Shown: positions 1 to 8,073, numbered from the stretch's first letter. The stretch is DNA of 64,000 bases from Candidatus Methanohalarchaeum thermophilum (GCA_001914405.1 MSDW01000002.1:310001-374000); one strand, 5' to 3'. The notes: generated by a model not told the origin, from the sequence alone. Program-made: numbers and translations.

Positions 1-166
1 CTAAATACTCCAATAAAGCCTGTTTGCTATCTATTGGTTTAAGTAAAATATGTGGTGGCTCTGCTTTTATCAATAACTTGGTTCCTGGTTCCAAGTCAAA
101 TTCCTCTCTCACTTCCTGAGGAAGCCTAATTTTGTTTCCCTCATCCACCTCAATTATTTCATTCAT
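1..166 (-). CDS. AbrB/MazE-family antitoxin-like DNA-binding protein, 3' part outside window
   Basis: I read an open frame starting at the ATG at 164-166 and running off the left edge (55 codons visible). The product begins MNEIIEVDEGNKIRLPQEV and continues with a swapped-hairpin AbrB pattern (a basic/proline strand, REEFDLEPGTKLLI, then an LLKP strand). Such proteins are usually the DNA-binding antitoxin of a VapBC/MazEF pair; a toxin would lie off the window. It lies just downstream of, and on the same strand as, the HepT/MntA pair. The C-terminus cannot be judged. Confidence 0.6.
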   Translation of the reverse strand, partial: MNEIIEVDEGNKIRLPQEVREEFDLEPGTKLLIKAEPPHILLKPIDSKQALLEYL

Positions 167-219
167 AGAAACCAAATTAGTGAAAGACCATTCATTTTGG
201 GTTTTTATTGTTTCTTTAT

Positions 220-636
220 TCAATCTTCTTCCATGTAATCATAAATTTGCTCTAAAAAATCCTTGAGGTCCTTTAAGTCGTTTTCTATTATTTCCTTTAT
301 TTCCCTATCACTTAATTCTCCATATCGGTGAATTAATACATTTCTAAATTTAGACATCTGAGCTAATCTCTTACCTAACTCATCTGACAAAATATCTTCT
401 TTTGATAACTTAAGAAATAAATCAGAATAATTATTTGGTCTCTTATATCCTTCTTCAGAAATTATATGACTAGCAATATCTATACTGGCCTGAATTGCTT
501 CAAACAAACTATGTCGAATTGCTTGAATAACACGAAAACTCGATTCTCTAGGACTGAACTCTTCTTCTTCCAAATAATCCAAGTTTTCCTTAATAACCTC
601 TATTTTTGACTTAATTGTCTCTTTTTCTTCATTCAT
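220..636 (-). CDS. hepT: HepT-like HEPN toxin of a HepT/MntA module
   Basis: 138 aa, all helical in pattern, with the HEPN motif R-x4-H-x-Y near residues 97-104 (RNVLIHRY). In HepT this motif forms the RNase centre, and the tyrosine is the residue AMPylated by MntA (family knowledge). It overlaps the upstream nucleotidyltransferase gene by 8 bp, so the two are translationally coupled in the order antitoxin then toxin. Length matches DUF86/HepT proteins. No defect is visible. Confidence 0.85.
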   Translation of the reverse strand: MNEEKETIKSKIEVIKENLDYLEEEEFSPRESSFRVIQAIRHSLFEAIQASIDIASHIISEEGYKRPNNYSDLFLKLSKEDILSDELGKRLAQMSKFRNVLIHRYGELSDREIKEIIENDLKDLKDFLEQIYDYMEED

Positions 637-1036
637 TTTTTATCTCCCTCTTATTTCTTTCATCGAATTTCTCAATCATTGGCTTCATATCAAGATACTT
701 AATTAATGTCTTAGCCTCGAAATCTTTTCTATATCTTTCATCTCTGGAAAATAATAACTTGGAATTATTTAGTACGTTGTTAACGAACCTGATATCGTTA
801 TTGCTTAGTTTACGTAAATCTACTTCTCTATTTAGTTCTTTTTCCAATTCCAGTGCTATTTTAGCCAAATCCCTTAGATCCAAGTCATCTTTTTTACCCA
901 ATAATAGGGCTAGGTCTATGTCGCTTCTTTCATCTTCTCTATCTTTTGCAAAGGAACCGTATAAGTAAACGGCTTTTATTTCCTCATATTTTTTTAATTT
1001 GGTCTTTATTGTTTTGATTTGTTCCTCAGAAAGCAT
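629..1036 (-). CDS. mntA: MntA-like minimal nucleotidyltransferase antitoxin
   Basis: 135 aa. The nucleotidyltransferase signature GS-x10-DID lies near residues 26-40 (GSF...SDIDLAL), which supplies the metal-binding aspartates of the pol-beta fold. In this family the enzyme adds AMP groups to the HepT tyrosine and neutralises it. It overlaps hepT by 8 bp. The C-terminal tail after residue 110 is basic and less conserved. The stop/start overlap argues for a functional two-gene operon. Confidence 0.85.
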   Translation of the reverse strand: MLSEEQIKTIKTKLKKYEEIKAVYLYGSFAKDREDERSDIDLALLLGKKDDLDLRDLAKIALELEKELNREVDLRKLSNNDIRFVNNVLNNSKLLFSRDERYRKDFEAKTLIKYLDMKPMIEKFDERNKREIKNE

Positions 1037-1201
1037 TAATTTAATTTTTGTTTTGATTAAAGAAAAAACTTACTTTAAAATTTCTTGATTTGTCTTATTT
1101 GGTTGAGAAGATGTCTTTTTATTTCTGTTAGGGAAAAATAATTCAGGATTTTGTTTTTTCGAAAGAATTAAGTACGTGTATGTGTATTTGTATGTGTATT
1201 T

Positions 1202-1432
1202 ATGCCTTCTAAAAATATATCTATTAAAGAAGAAGCATACAAAAGACTCAAAGAACTAAAAGACAAAGAAAAAAGCTTCAGCGACGTGATCCTTGAACTC
1301 ACCGAAAAAAACAAAAAAGATTTCTCAAACATCATTGGAAAAAACATCGACATAAGCTGGGAAGAAATTAAAGAGACACGAAAAAGAACTGAAGAGGACG
1401 AAGACCGTGAAAAATTACTTTTTAGACACTAG
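1202..1432 (+). CDS. vapB: VapB-type antitoxin (DUF217-like)
   Basis: 76 aa, beginning MPSKNISIKEEAYKRLKELK, a ribbon-helix-helix-like start followed by an acidic, charged tail. Archaeal VapB proteins of this class carry an N-terminal DNA-binding unit and a C-terminal toxin-binding segment. The last 26 bases overlap a PIN-domain toxin reading frame that starts at GTG 1407, the usual vapBC arrangement. The partner is frameshifted, so the antitoxin may now be an orphan. Confidence 0.7.
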   Translation: MPSKNISIKEEAYKRLKELKDKEKSFSDVILELTEKNKKDFSNIIGKNIDISWEEIKETRKRTEEDEDREKLLFRH

Positions 1433-1767
1433 TTTTTTAATTGATTTAATTAAAAAAAGAAACAAAGGCATTAAAAATACATGAAAAAATAAAGGGAAAC
1501 GAAATCACTGGAACACCATGCATATATGAATTAAACAAATTCATTGACTCAAAAAAACTATCAGCGCTCTCAAGAAACAAAATAATCTCCCTCAATATCC
1601 AGGATGCTCAAGCAACAGGAAAACTATATTATAAACTAAAAAAAGAAGGAGAAACCGTCTCCGAAATCGACACAATAATAGCAGGGATGGTAAAAAACCG
1701 GAACCTTGAATTGGTAACAAGGGACAAGGACTTCTCAAAAATCCAAGAAATACAAAAAACAATCTAA
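1407..1767 (+). pseudogene. vapC: vapC PIN-domain toxin, frameshifted in an A7 run
   Basis: Starting from GTG 1407 the frame gives a PIN start (NYFLDTSFLIDLIKK) and then hits TGA at 1482. The next frame (from about 1468) continues with a normal PIN body: a conserved E in IYELNKF, EIDTIIAGMVKNR, and LVTRDKDFSKI near the end, stopping at TAA 1765. Removing one A from the seven-A run at 1452-1458 joins the frames perfectly (LIKKETKALKIHEK). Either a +1 frameshift has killed the toxin or the run length is a sequencing error or a phase-variable tract. Confidence 0.75.
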
Positions 1768-1788
1768 AAAACAAAGAACCAAAATTAA

Positions 1789-2076
1789 TTAAATCTTTAT
1801 CTCTTCTCTGACTTTTTCAATTGTTTTTTCCGCATCTTTAATTATTTCTTCCGCATCTGATTGGTTGAACATTTCATGAGGGACATTTATCTCGTCTCCT
1901 CTAATATCCACATACTGGGAGTTGCTTCTCTTTCTTAGCCATTTAAACAATGAGTTTCTTAGTTCTTCACCAATATTTAGAGATTCTACGAAGGATTTTA
2001 TCTTTGCTGGGTGGTCTCTTGGAATTTTTTGGTTGCTGGCAGCTATTCCAGCTGAGGCAGCCTGTTCTATAGCATC
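1789..2076 (-). pseudogene. HEPN-domain protein, C-terminal fragment cut off by an IS
   Basis: The reading frame from about codon DAIEQ (2076) to the stop at 1789 encodes the C-terminal two thirds of a HEPN protein: AIEQAASAGIAASNQ, a helix pair, an R-x-Y-type segment (RSNSQYVDIRG) and a final DAEEIIKDAEKTI helix. Residues upstream of this in the open frame (about 30 aa up to 2163) are translated IS end sequence and not part of the original gene. The missing N-terminus is at 3432-3564. The parent gene was the likely partner of the nucleotidyltransferase at 3561-4199. Confidence 0.75.
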
Positions 2077-2159
2077 TTGACATACTCCCATTGGCCTGAA
2101 GGCCAAGGGATTCTTCAAGGTCGTCTCGCTGGTATCGATGAAACGGTAGAAAAGTTTCA

Positions 2160-3344
2160 TCACGAAACCACCTCTGGACGTGTCATCGCCCTATTAATGA
2201 CTTCCGAAGGGATGTTACATCCCTCAGCAAGCCCTATATTCAAAGCACCTACAGCATCTCTATGAGCTTCTATACCACATTCCTTGCACTTGTACAACCT
2301 ACCTCTACGGACTTTAGCTTCAGAACCACAACGTGGACACTTACTGCTCGTTCCTCTCTCATCTATCAACTTAAGCTCCATCCCGTAGTTCTCCGCTGTC
2401 CACCTAAGTCTATCCACAAGATACTTATGAGACCAGAAGTTGTGTATCATACTGTTACTCTTTTTGTTATAGTTGACGTTATCTCTTATACCATTCAAGT
2501 CACCTGCTACAATCGTATCTACACCTGCCTGATAGCACCGCTCAACGAAGTCGTGCATTATCTTCCGAATCCTGTCTTTGAACACTCTCTTACGCTTCCT
2601 GAACATACGCTCTAACCGTTCAGAACTGTATCTATCGTTTTCTTCCTTCAACGTACTCTGTGTATTTTCTATCTGCTTGTTGTACAACCACCATTTGGAC
2701 AATAGAGGTCTGCCGTTGTATGCCACCGTTGTCTCCTCACCTTCGATATAAGCTGTTACAGGGTATATTACTCCCAAATCTACATAGGCTGTTTTTTGCC
2801 CACTTGGTTGATGTCGAGGTTCTACCTCTACTGATTGATAGGCTCTCCAGCAATCTTCCAACCTATCGTAGATTATTTCGAGTCTGCCCTGTTTACCTTC
2901 CCAGTGAGGTTGTCCAACAACTTCACCTTTAACTCCAAACGGCAGTTTTACAGTACCATCTCCGATGCTATAACAATCGTTCCTTATCAATATCTTCAAT
3001 TCCTTCTCATCCTCATCTCTATCTTTCCAATATCCTACAGGCGACGGTTTATCTACCTCCTCTTTGTTGTCTTTCCATTCATCTAACAGTGAGAAGAATG
3101 ATTTCCAAGCCGAGTTATTCTTCCTGATAATCTGTTGAGCAGTAGCACTTCCAACCCACCCTTTGAAGTCATCATACAGTTCATCAGATGACCAATCAAA
3201 CTCCTTATCCTCATCAAAAAAAGATTGTCTTCTCTTATGAGTTAGTTTGTTCCAAAGAGTAGAACATCCTAACGCCAAATCTCTCGCGTCTTCAGAGTCA
3301 TCCCACACTATATTGAACCTGTTCGTCCGCTTCATCGATACCAT
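2160..3344 (-). CDS. tnpB: TnpB RNA-guided nuclease (IS1341-type)
   Basis: 394 aa. RuvC-I aspartate in YVDLGVIYP, zinc ribbon CPRCG...CKECG, and RuvC-III aspartate in HRDAVGALNIG. The RuvC-II position reads AGDLNGIRD, so the usual glutamate (ED/EDL) is glycine; a glutamate appears instead in the following helix (WTAENYG). TnpB nicks DNA under guidance of an RNA from the element's right end. The region from about 2077 to 2300 should encode that RNA. A TATA box GGTTTATAAACC lies at about 3363-3374, 20-30 bp upstream. Start could be 3344 or the ATG three codons on. Confidence 0.85.
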   Translation of the reverse strand: MVSMKRTNRFNIVWDDSEDARDLALGCSTLWNKLTHKRRQSFFDEDKEFDWSSDELYDDFKGWVGSATAQQIIRKNNSAWKSFFSLLDEWKDNKEEVDKPSPVGYWKDRDEDEKELKILIRNDCYSIGDGTVKLPFGVKGEVVGQPHWEGKQGRLEIIYDRLEDCWRAYQSVEVEPRHQPSGQKTAYVDLGVIYPVTAYIEGEETTVAYNGRPLLSKWWLYNKQIENTQSTLKEENDRYSSERLERMFRKRKRVFKDRIRKIMHDFVERCYQAGVDTIVAGDLNGIRDNVNYNKKSNSMIHNFWSHKYLVDRLRWTAENYGMELKLIDERGTSSKCPRCGSEAKVRRGRLYKCKECGIEAHRDAVGALNIGLAEGCNIPSEVINRAMTRPEVVS

Positions 3345-3362
3345 ACCACCATTCTCAACACG

Positions 3363-3376
3363 GTTTATAAACCTTT
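3363..3376 (-). promoter_or_regulatory. BRE/TATA promoter of tnpB
   Basis: Minus-strand sequence AAAGGTTTATAAACC, a near-ideal archaeal BRE plus TATA box, sits about 20-30 bp upstream of the tnpB start. Confidence 0.6.
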
Positions 3377-3431
3377 CTATCGGAATTCATCTTCACCCCT
3401 GAAGAAGGGAAGCCTCCTCCCTGATTCCAAT

Positions 3432-3564
3432 GTAAGCGTTTTTAACTACTTGTGCCCACATCTCGTTTTTTTCTGTTAGAGCTTTCTAAGATTGTTTTAG
3501 CTGATTCAAGTGTGAGTTCAGCTTCTTTGAGATACGCTAGAGCTTGTTCTTTTCTATTCTTCAA
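3432..3564 (-). pseudogene. HEPN-domain protein, N-terminal fragment with a frameshift
   Basis: The frame starts at TTG 3564, overlapping the stop of the upstream nucleotidyltransferase (ATTTGA), and gives KNRKEQALAYLKEAELTL, a typical HEPN first helix. In a seven-A run (about 3464-3470) the frame shifts; with one A removed it continues KNEMWAQVVKNAY and reaches the IS junction at 3432. The remainder is at 1789-2076. The gene therefore carries two lesions, an insertion and a homopolymer frameshift. Confidence 0.7.
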
Positions 3565-4199
3565 ATTATCTCCTCCGGGTCATATATAGGTACTATTTCT
3601 TCTCTTAAAGTAGATAAAAAATCGCTTTCATGAGCTAAACTGTTCTGATATTCCTTTAATGTGTAAGTCTTGGTCATAATTAGTTTGCTTCTTTTTTCTG
3701 TTTCAATTATTTTAGACCCGTATTTTTCCTCTAATTCTTCTTTTTTGTTTGTTGTTATTAGTAGGATGTCTATGTCGCTATCTTGATCTGCTTCTCCTCT
3801 TGCTACTGATCCATAAACTCCAAAAGCTATTATTTCGTCTTCTTTTTTTATTTTGTACCATAACTCTTCGAGGTATTTATGGAATTCTGGTTGAGGAATA
3901 GACCATATTTTAAAGAAGGCTTTTTTGTTGTCATTTAGTTTTAGTGATTTGATAGTTAAGTCGCCAGGTAAGGCCGCTATGTATTGTACAAATCCTTTCC
4001 CTATACTGTACTGGGTTTTTGGCCTTGTTTTGGCTTTTATCTTCTTTTTTTCTAGTAAGCCTTTTTCTTCGAGTTGTTTCAAGTGGTTGTAGGTGGTTTG
4101 TGTGGTTTGGTTGAGTTCTTCAGCTAGTTCTGTTGGTGTCCAATCTTTTTGGACAAGTTTCTTTAGGATTTTTTTCTTGGCCTCATTAACAGCAAACAT
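3561..4199 (-). CDS. wHTH-nucleotidyltransferase fusion (MNT antitoxin-like)
   Basis: 212 aa. Residues 1-65 form a winged helix (LVQKDWTPTELAEELNQTTQ), and residues 120-150 hold the nucleotidyltransferase motif GS-x10-DID (YGSVARGEADQDSDIDILL). Such fusions are usually autoregulated AMPylating antitoxins paired with a HEPN toxin. The start of the HEPN partner overlaps its stop codon, but that partner is split by an IS. The nucleotidyltransferase itself looks intact. Confidence 0.8.
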   Translation of the reverse strand: MFAVNEAKKKILKKLVQKDWTPTELAEELNQTTQTTYNHLKQLEEKGLLEKKKIKAKTRPKTQYSIGKGFVQYIAALPGDLTIKSLKLNDNKKAFFKIWSIPQPEFHKYLEELWYKIKKEDEIIAFGVYGSVARGEADQDSDIDILLITTNKKEELEEKYGSKIIETEKRSKLIMTKTYTLKEYQNSLAHESDFLSTLREEIVPIYDPEEII

Positions 4200-4449
4200 A
4201 CTTAGATATTCATATGAATATTTAAATATCTTTGTTTAAATATCTTTGGAGTGAAAGATGAAAAGAACCTTACAATGCCCATTTCTACATAAAACACATC
4301 CTTCTTCCAGTACACAAAACCACCCCAACTCATCACCCACCTAAAACAAAAAATTCAGAAAAGAAACTCCTTAAGCAAAGAATTAAGTTGTTCTATTGTT
4401 ACAGAAATCTTTTTTAGTTACATAATTATTTAGTTATGTGGTGATGTAG

Positions 4450-4677
4450 TTGAGTGAATACAAAACAATTTCGGTTCCCGCTGAAGTAAAAAAAGAACTC
4501 AAAAAAGCTAAAGGCGACAAAGAATGGGGCGAATTCCTACGAGATCTCTACAAAGAAGCAACAGAAATAAAGAAAAAGAAATCATTCAAAAAACTAACAA
4601 ATGAATTAAGCGAAGAAGAACTCGAAAACATAAAAGAATCAAGTAAAGAATTTAGAGAAAACTTCAAATTAAGATGA
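4450..4677 (+). CDS. vapB: VapB-like antitoxin
   Basis: 75 aa from a TTG start. It begins SEYKTISVPAEVKKELKKAK, an RHH-like start, and ends in a charged helix. Its TGA overlaps the ATG of a PIN-domain frame (ATGA overlap at 4674), the standard vapBC coupling. The toxin partner carries a nonsense codon, so this antitoxin is probably orphaned. Confidence 0.65.
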   Translation: MSEYKTISVPAEVKKELKKAKGDKEWGEFLRDLYKEATEIKKKKSFKKLTNELSEEELENIKESSKEFRENFKLR

Positions 4678-5039
4678 CACAGAAACTCCCAGACACTAAC
4701 GTAATAATTGATTAACTCCAAGAAAAACAATACCAAAAAGGCAAAATCTCCATAATAACCCTAATAGAAGTTCTTAGAGGTACAAGCAAAGAAAAAAGAC
4801 AAAAAATCAAACAATTACTAGAAAAAACATACAAAGTCATAGAAATAGACAACAAAACAATCCTAACATACTCTAAGCTCTATAACGAAACAAAAAACAA
4901 AGGAAAAACCTTGCCTGACGCCGATTTATTGATAGCGTCTACAGCAATATCTCACAACCTAACCCTCATAACCAATGACCAGCACTTCCAGAAAATAAAA
5001 AACAAAGACCTAGAAACCAAAAACACAGAAAATAAATAA
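4674..5039 (+). pseudogene. vapC: vapC PIN toxin with early TAA codon
   Basis: From ATG 4674 the frame reads MTQKLPDTNVIID and then TAA (4713-4715), after which the same frame stays open to TAA 5037. The downstream part has the PIN landmarks: a glutamate in TLIEVLRG, an aspartate pair in LPDADLLIASTA and LITNDQHFQKI. One nonsense mutation in codon 14 thus explains the loss. No start codon close after the stop would restore the first catalytic aspartate. Confidence 0.75.
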
Positions 5040-5071
5040 AATTGTAATTCATTTAAAGAAAATCTTTTCTT

Positions 5072-5482
5072 TTAACTCCGCTTACCTAGGATTTCCAGTA
5101 ACTCTTTTGCATTCACTATTTTGGTTCCTTTGAATTCTTCTATTTTCAACAAATGTTGGTCTCCTGAAACTATGTAATCCGCTTCTCCTTCTTTTGCACA
5201 TTCAAGGAACTTGTTATCTGAAGTGTCTTCTTTTATTATATCCAAATCTTGTTTTGGAGATATAGTTTCTGCTAAAAAAAGAATGTATTCTATTAAGTTA
5301 TTTATCTCCTCTTCATCTAGTCCAAATTTATCATAAGAAAGTACCTTTCTCAGTTCATTCAGAATAGGGGGTGAGGTAATTAACTTTAGTTCTCCTTCTT
5401 CTATCAATTCAATGATCTCTGACTCATTTCCCTCCCAAAAAATAGCTGAAACTATGACATTTGTGTCAGATACGATTTTCAT
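5072..5482 (-). CDS. PIN-domain toxin (TIGR00305-like)
   Basis: 136 aa. Acidic PIN residues appear in IVSDTNVIVSA (residue 6), LNELRKV, TSDNKFLECA and VSGDQHLL near the C-terminus. PIN toxins of this type cleave RNA and pair with AbrB-type antitoxins. I start it at ATG 5480-5482, since the 12 codons upstream in the same frame are IS terminal palindrome. An IS sits directly before this ATG; on its far side is an AbrB antitoxin on the same strand, so the two were one operon. Confidence 0.75.
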   Translation of the reverse strand: MKIVSDTNVIVSAIFWEGNESEIIELIEEGELKLITSPPILNELRKVLSYDKFGLDEEEINNLIEYILFLAETISPKQDLDIIKEDTSDNKFLECAKEGEADYIVSGDQHLLKIEEFKGTKIVNAKELLEILGKRS

Positions 5483-5603
5483 CTTATCAGTTGGCTGGAA
5501 ACACCTTCCTAAATCCAAAATTTAGGTAGGTGAGGAAAGCCAACATTTGTTCTTATATGGAGCAAGGTTTAAGTAGTTTAGGTAATTTAATGAATATGTA
5601 GGT

Positions 5604-6803
5604 ATGCGGAGAACAGTAAAAATCAAACTAAGCCTAAACCAAAACCAACAGAAACTATTACAAGAAACGATAAAGCAATTCAAGCAAGCCTGCCAAAGAG
5701 TAGTTGACTACGGATGGAACAGAAATGGCTTAAAGACCTATCAAAAAAACAAGCTACACAAAGCCACTTACAGCGAAATACGGGAAAAAACTGACTTACC
5801 AGCTAACTTGGTGATTAGAGCAAGAGACAGAGCATCAGAAACAATAAAAGCCTGCGTAAAAAAAATCAAAAACGGAGAGAAAGCCAGCAAACCAACCTTC
5901 AAATCCGATTCAATAGTCTATGACAAAAGAACACTAACAGTTTGGCTAGAAGAAGAAAGATGTTCTATTGCAACAACTAATGGCAGAATCAAAGCAGATT
6001 TTGTATTGCCAAATGAATACAACGATTATTATGACAAATACCTAAACAATGGTTGGAAAATCACTCAATCCACGATAGAAAAACATAGTTATGAAGACGA
6101 TGAACCATTTTATCTGCATCTCGGACTAGAGAAAGAAATACAAAAAAATCAGTCAGTTAACCCAACCATCATGGGAATCGACCTAGGGATAGAGAACCTA
6201 GCAGTTACTTCTACAGGTAGATTTTATTCTGGAACCGAATTGTTTAGCAGAAGAGAACGCTACGAGGAGGTGCGTGGAAAGCTACAGGCAAAAGGCACCC
6301 GCAGCGCTCACCTAACAATAAAACAGATGAGTGGGCGGGAAAACCGCTTCGCCTGTGACACGCTCCACCGCATCTCCAAAAAAATCGTAGAAGAAGCAAT
6401 ATCTAAGGATGTTGATGTAATAGCTATGGAAGAACTAGAAAAAATAAGACAAAAAATATCAAACAACAAGAAGTTCCAGACATGGGCGTTCAAGAAACTA
6501 CAAGAATACATCGAATACAAAGCTAACGAAAGAGGGATAGAGGTAAAGTTTGTTGACCCAAAATACACTAGCCAACGCTGCTCACGATGTGGAACCACAC
6601 TAAAACAGAATCGAATTAACCAACATTTTGAATGCAAAGACTGTGGTTACAGAGTTGATAGTGATTATAATGCCGCTAAGAACATTGGATTTAAAACTAT
6701 CCTTGACGGGCAAATGTCCCAGTCAAGGATGGGCAACGGTCAACTTGCCCTAAAGTCAGGAGTGTTGAAACCGAACGGGAACTACTACTCCTACCCAAAT
6801 TAA
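5604..6803 (+). CDS. tnpB: TnpB RNA-guided nuclease (IS1341-type)
   Basis: 399 aa and full length. RuvC-I GIDLGIENLA, RuvC-II glutamate in VIAMEELEKIR, zinc ribbon CSRCG...CKDCG, and RuvC-III aspartate in DSDYNAAKNIG are all present, so the nuclease could be active. The 3' end (about 6690-6835) is likely the start of its guide RNA scaffold: GGGCAAATGTCCC and GGGCAACGGTCAACTTGCCC can fold there. It runs opposite to the toxin-antitoxin genes it interrupts. Confidence 0.88.
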   Translation: MRRTVKIKLSLNQNQQKLLQETIKQFKQACQRVVDYGWNRNGLKTYQKNKLHKATYSEIREKTDLPANLVIRARDRASETIKACVKKIKNGEKASKPTFKSDSIVYDKRTLTVWLEEERCSIATTNGRIKADFVLPNEYNDYYDKYLNNGWKITQSTIEKHSYEDDEPFYLHLGLEKEIQKNQSVNPTIMGIDLGIENLAVTSTGRFYSGTELFSRRERYEEVRGKLQAKGTRSAHLTIKQMSGRENRFACDTLHRISKKIVEEAISKDVDVIAMEELEKIRQKISNNKKFQTWAFKKLQEYIEYKANERGIEVKFVDPKYTSQRCSRCGTTLKQNRINQHFECKDCGYRVDSDYNAAKNIGFKTILDGQMSQSRMGNGQLALKSGVLKPNGNYYSYPN

Positions 6804-6871
6804 AATGGGTTTGAGGTGGAGCTCACTGACAAGCCCCTTCCCTAATCAAAGATTAGGAAGGGGTAGTTGAC
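6690..6871 (+). ncRNA. Predicted TnpB guide (omega) RNA region
   Basis: In IS200/IS605 elements the guide RNA overlaps the tnpB 3' end and finishes at the right end, using the flanking chromosome as guide. This stretch has two G/C-rich self-complementary blocks and the right-end palindrome. The guide would read the antitoxin 3' end from 6872 on. The assignment is by position and fold only. Confidence 0.45.
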
Positions 6872-6873
6872 TT

Positions 6874-7131
6874 TTAGTCTTCTCTGGCTTCATTAATCGC
6901 TTCTTCAATATCCTCTTTTTCGATTCCAAGTTTTTTAATTTTCTCTCTTATAGGTTCAGTTATCTCTGAAAAAATTCCTTTTTCTGGTTCAGATAATTTC
7001 TTCAAGACAATTCTATCTCCGGTGTTGTAAGTCAAGAGTAACGTTCCTTTTTCTAATCCTAGTTCATCTCTTATTTCTTTAGGGATTACAACTTGTCCTT
7101 TTGATGAGGTCCTAGTTACGGAAAGAGGCAC
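6874..7131 (-). CDS. AbrB/SpoVT-family antitoxin
   Basis: 85 aa. Starts MPLSVTRTSSKGQVVIPKEI, a classic AbrB swapped-hairpin DNA-binding domain, followed by LGLEKGTLLLTY and an acidic helical tail that should bind a PIN toxin. The IS right tip lies two bases from its stop codon, and the cognate PIN gene lies beyond the IS. Antitoxin and toxin are thus separated by 1.39 kb. Confidence 0.8.
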   Translation of the reverse strand: MPLSVTRTSSKGQVVIPKEIRDELGLEKGTLLLTYNTGDRIVLKKLSEPEKGIFSEITEPIREKIKKLGIEKEDIEEAINEARED

Positions 7132-7230
7132 AACAAACCACCAAAGTAAGATTAATCTTACTCCTTTAAAAAATTACCTAAAAACCCACAAAAATCCCCC
7201 AACAATCAAAGAAAAAACTAAACAAAAAAA

Positions 7231-7366
7231 GAAACAAACCAAAAAAAATTCCTAAATACATTAATTTCTCCTTATCTCTATTATTTAAGCTTTTTTAGAA
7301 GTTTTCTAGTTTTTATTAAATTGATTTTTTCTCTAATCCTTGGCTCATCAAAGTCTTTCTCCCCTG
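7231..7366. repeat. Direct repeat copy 1 (136 bp flank of the IS605 element)
   Basis: Essentially identical to 8368-8503. On the minus strand it encodes the end of some protein (DFDEPRIREKINLIKTRK... then TAA), so it is the 3' end of a lost gene. Both copies are followed on the right by the same IS end, so the duplication included the IS. Confidence 0.75.
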
Positions 7367-7765
7367 GTGAACTACCCGCTCGGCGGAGTCGAGGGGCTTC
7401 CCGAAGATAAACACGACATCTGAATGATGTCTTCGGTCGGCCTGTTCACAAGGCCCGATGCCATCCATCTCACCTTCCTGAAAGAAGGAAAATTCTTGAG
7501 AGATGGCACATTTCCTAAAAAGTTCTTCATGCCTCTTAAACCAATATTTAGACTCGCATTCCTATCCCTATGATCCTGGTGACCACATCTATGGCATTCA
7601 AATCTCCGCCCATTCTTGTTTTTCTTCTCTATATCACCACAAACGGGACACATCTGTGAAGTATCCTCTGAAACCATCAAAGAATACATCAATCAAGTCG
7701 AAAAATTATAAACACGGCATCCACCCCCATAGCAGAGCCATGAGGTTCTCTGCCTTAAAATATAT
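7367..7765 (-). mobile_element. Internally deleted IS605 copy (about 400 bp)
   Basis: It has the same ends as the complete element at 8504-10273, but the tnpB 3' part (to 7658) is joined directly to the tnpA 3' part (from 7670). The junction GAAGTATCCTCTG is shared, with one mismatch, by tnpB (8795-8807) and tnpA (10168-10180) of the complete copy. The 1373-bp deletion therefore happened between 13-bp near-identical repeats. The product is a non-autonomous element. Confidence 0.85.
7372..7670 (-). pseudogene. tnpB: tnpB C-terminal fragment
   Basis: Encodes the zinc ribbon (CPVCG...CHRCG) and RuvC-III HRDRNASLNIG of a TnpB almost identical to the one at 8509-9768. The RuvC-I and II parts are missing because of the internal deletion. 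It could still donate or encode guide-RNA sequence, since the right end is intact. Confidence 0.85.
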
Positions 7766-7777
7766 AGATTCTTATTT

Positions 7778-8068
7778 TCAGATGTCTCCGTATTCTTTAT
7801 GGGCTCTTTTTATCGTCATCACTTTATGGACCTTAATTTCCTTTTTTTCTTCATTTATTGAATAAAAAGCTGTCCAACTCCTTCCAATATGTAATCTATA
7901 TAATTCTTTTCCTTTCCATTTAATTTTCTCTTTATCTCCCTTACCTTCCCCCGGATACGGGTGTTTATTTAGTTTCTTTAAATTATCTTTTATTATTCTC
8001 GCCGATTTTTTATCTAAGTCCTTGACTAATTCATTTACTTCATCAGAAACCAAGATATCATATAACAC
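7778..8068 (-). CDS. RelE/ParE-superfamily toxin
   Basis: 96 aa. Features of the RelE fold: VNELVKDLDKKSARIIKDN at the N-terminus, HPYPGEGKGDKEKIKW, then LYRLHIGRSWTAFYSI and a basic C-terminus VMTIKRAHKEYGDI. RelE-type toxins cleave mRNA on ribosomes. The gene follows a 62-aa antitoxin with a five-base gap and is bracketed by two copies of the same IS in direct orientation. Confidence 0.75.
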   Translation of the reverse strand: MLYDILVSDEVNELVKDLDKKSARIIKDNLKKLNKHPYPGEGKGDKEKIKWKGKELYRLHIGRSWTAFYSINEEKKEIKVHKVMTIKRAHKEYGDI

Positions 8069-8073
8069 GACTC

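Larger units (their letters stand above)
2077..3431 (-). mobile_element. IS200/IS605-type element (tnpB only) inserted in a HEPN gene
   Basis: The boundaries come from the interrupted gene: joining base 3432 directly to 2076 on the minus strand restores ...VVKNAY-DAIEQAAS... without gap or duplication, as expected for a single-strand transposon that makes no target duplication. The left flank reads GCTTAC, matching a TTAC-like target site. The right end carries a palindrome CCCTTGGCC/GGCCAATGGG at about 2089-2111. There is no tnpA, so movement would need a transposase in trans. Length is 1355 bp. Confidence 0.8.
5483..6871 (+). mobile_element. IS200/IS605-type element (tnpB only) between antitoxin and toxin
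   Basis: The left tip CTTATCAGTTGGCTGG follows target TTCAT (antisense of the PIN gene's ATGAA). A left palindrome CACCTTCCTAAAT/ATTTAGGTAGGTG lies at 5503-5531. The right end at 6836-6871 has the palindrome CCCCTTCCCTAATC/GATTAGGAAGGGG followed by GTAGTTGAC. Removing 5483-6871 leaves the antitoxin TAA followed two bases later by the PIN ATG, a normal antitoxin-toxin operon. Length is 1389 bp, with no tnpA. Confidence 0.8.

Noticed and set aside
5490-5544. Rho-independent terminator of the PIN gene region
   Set aside because: The inverted repeat is the left-end palindrome of the tnpB element and precedes, not follows, the PIN gene on its strand.
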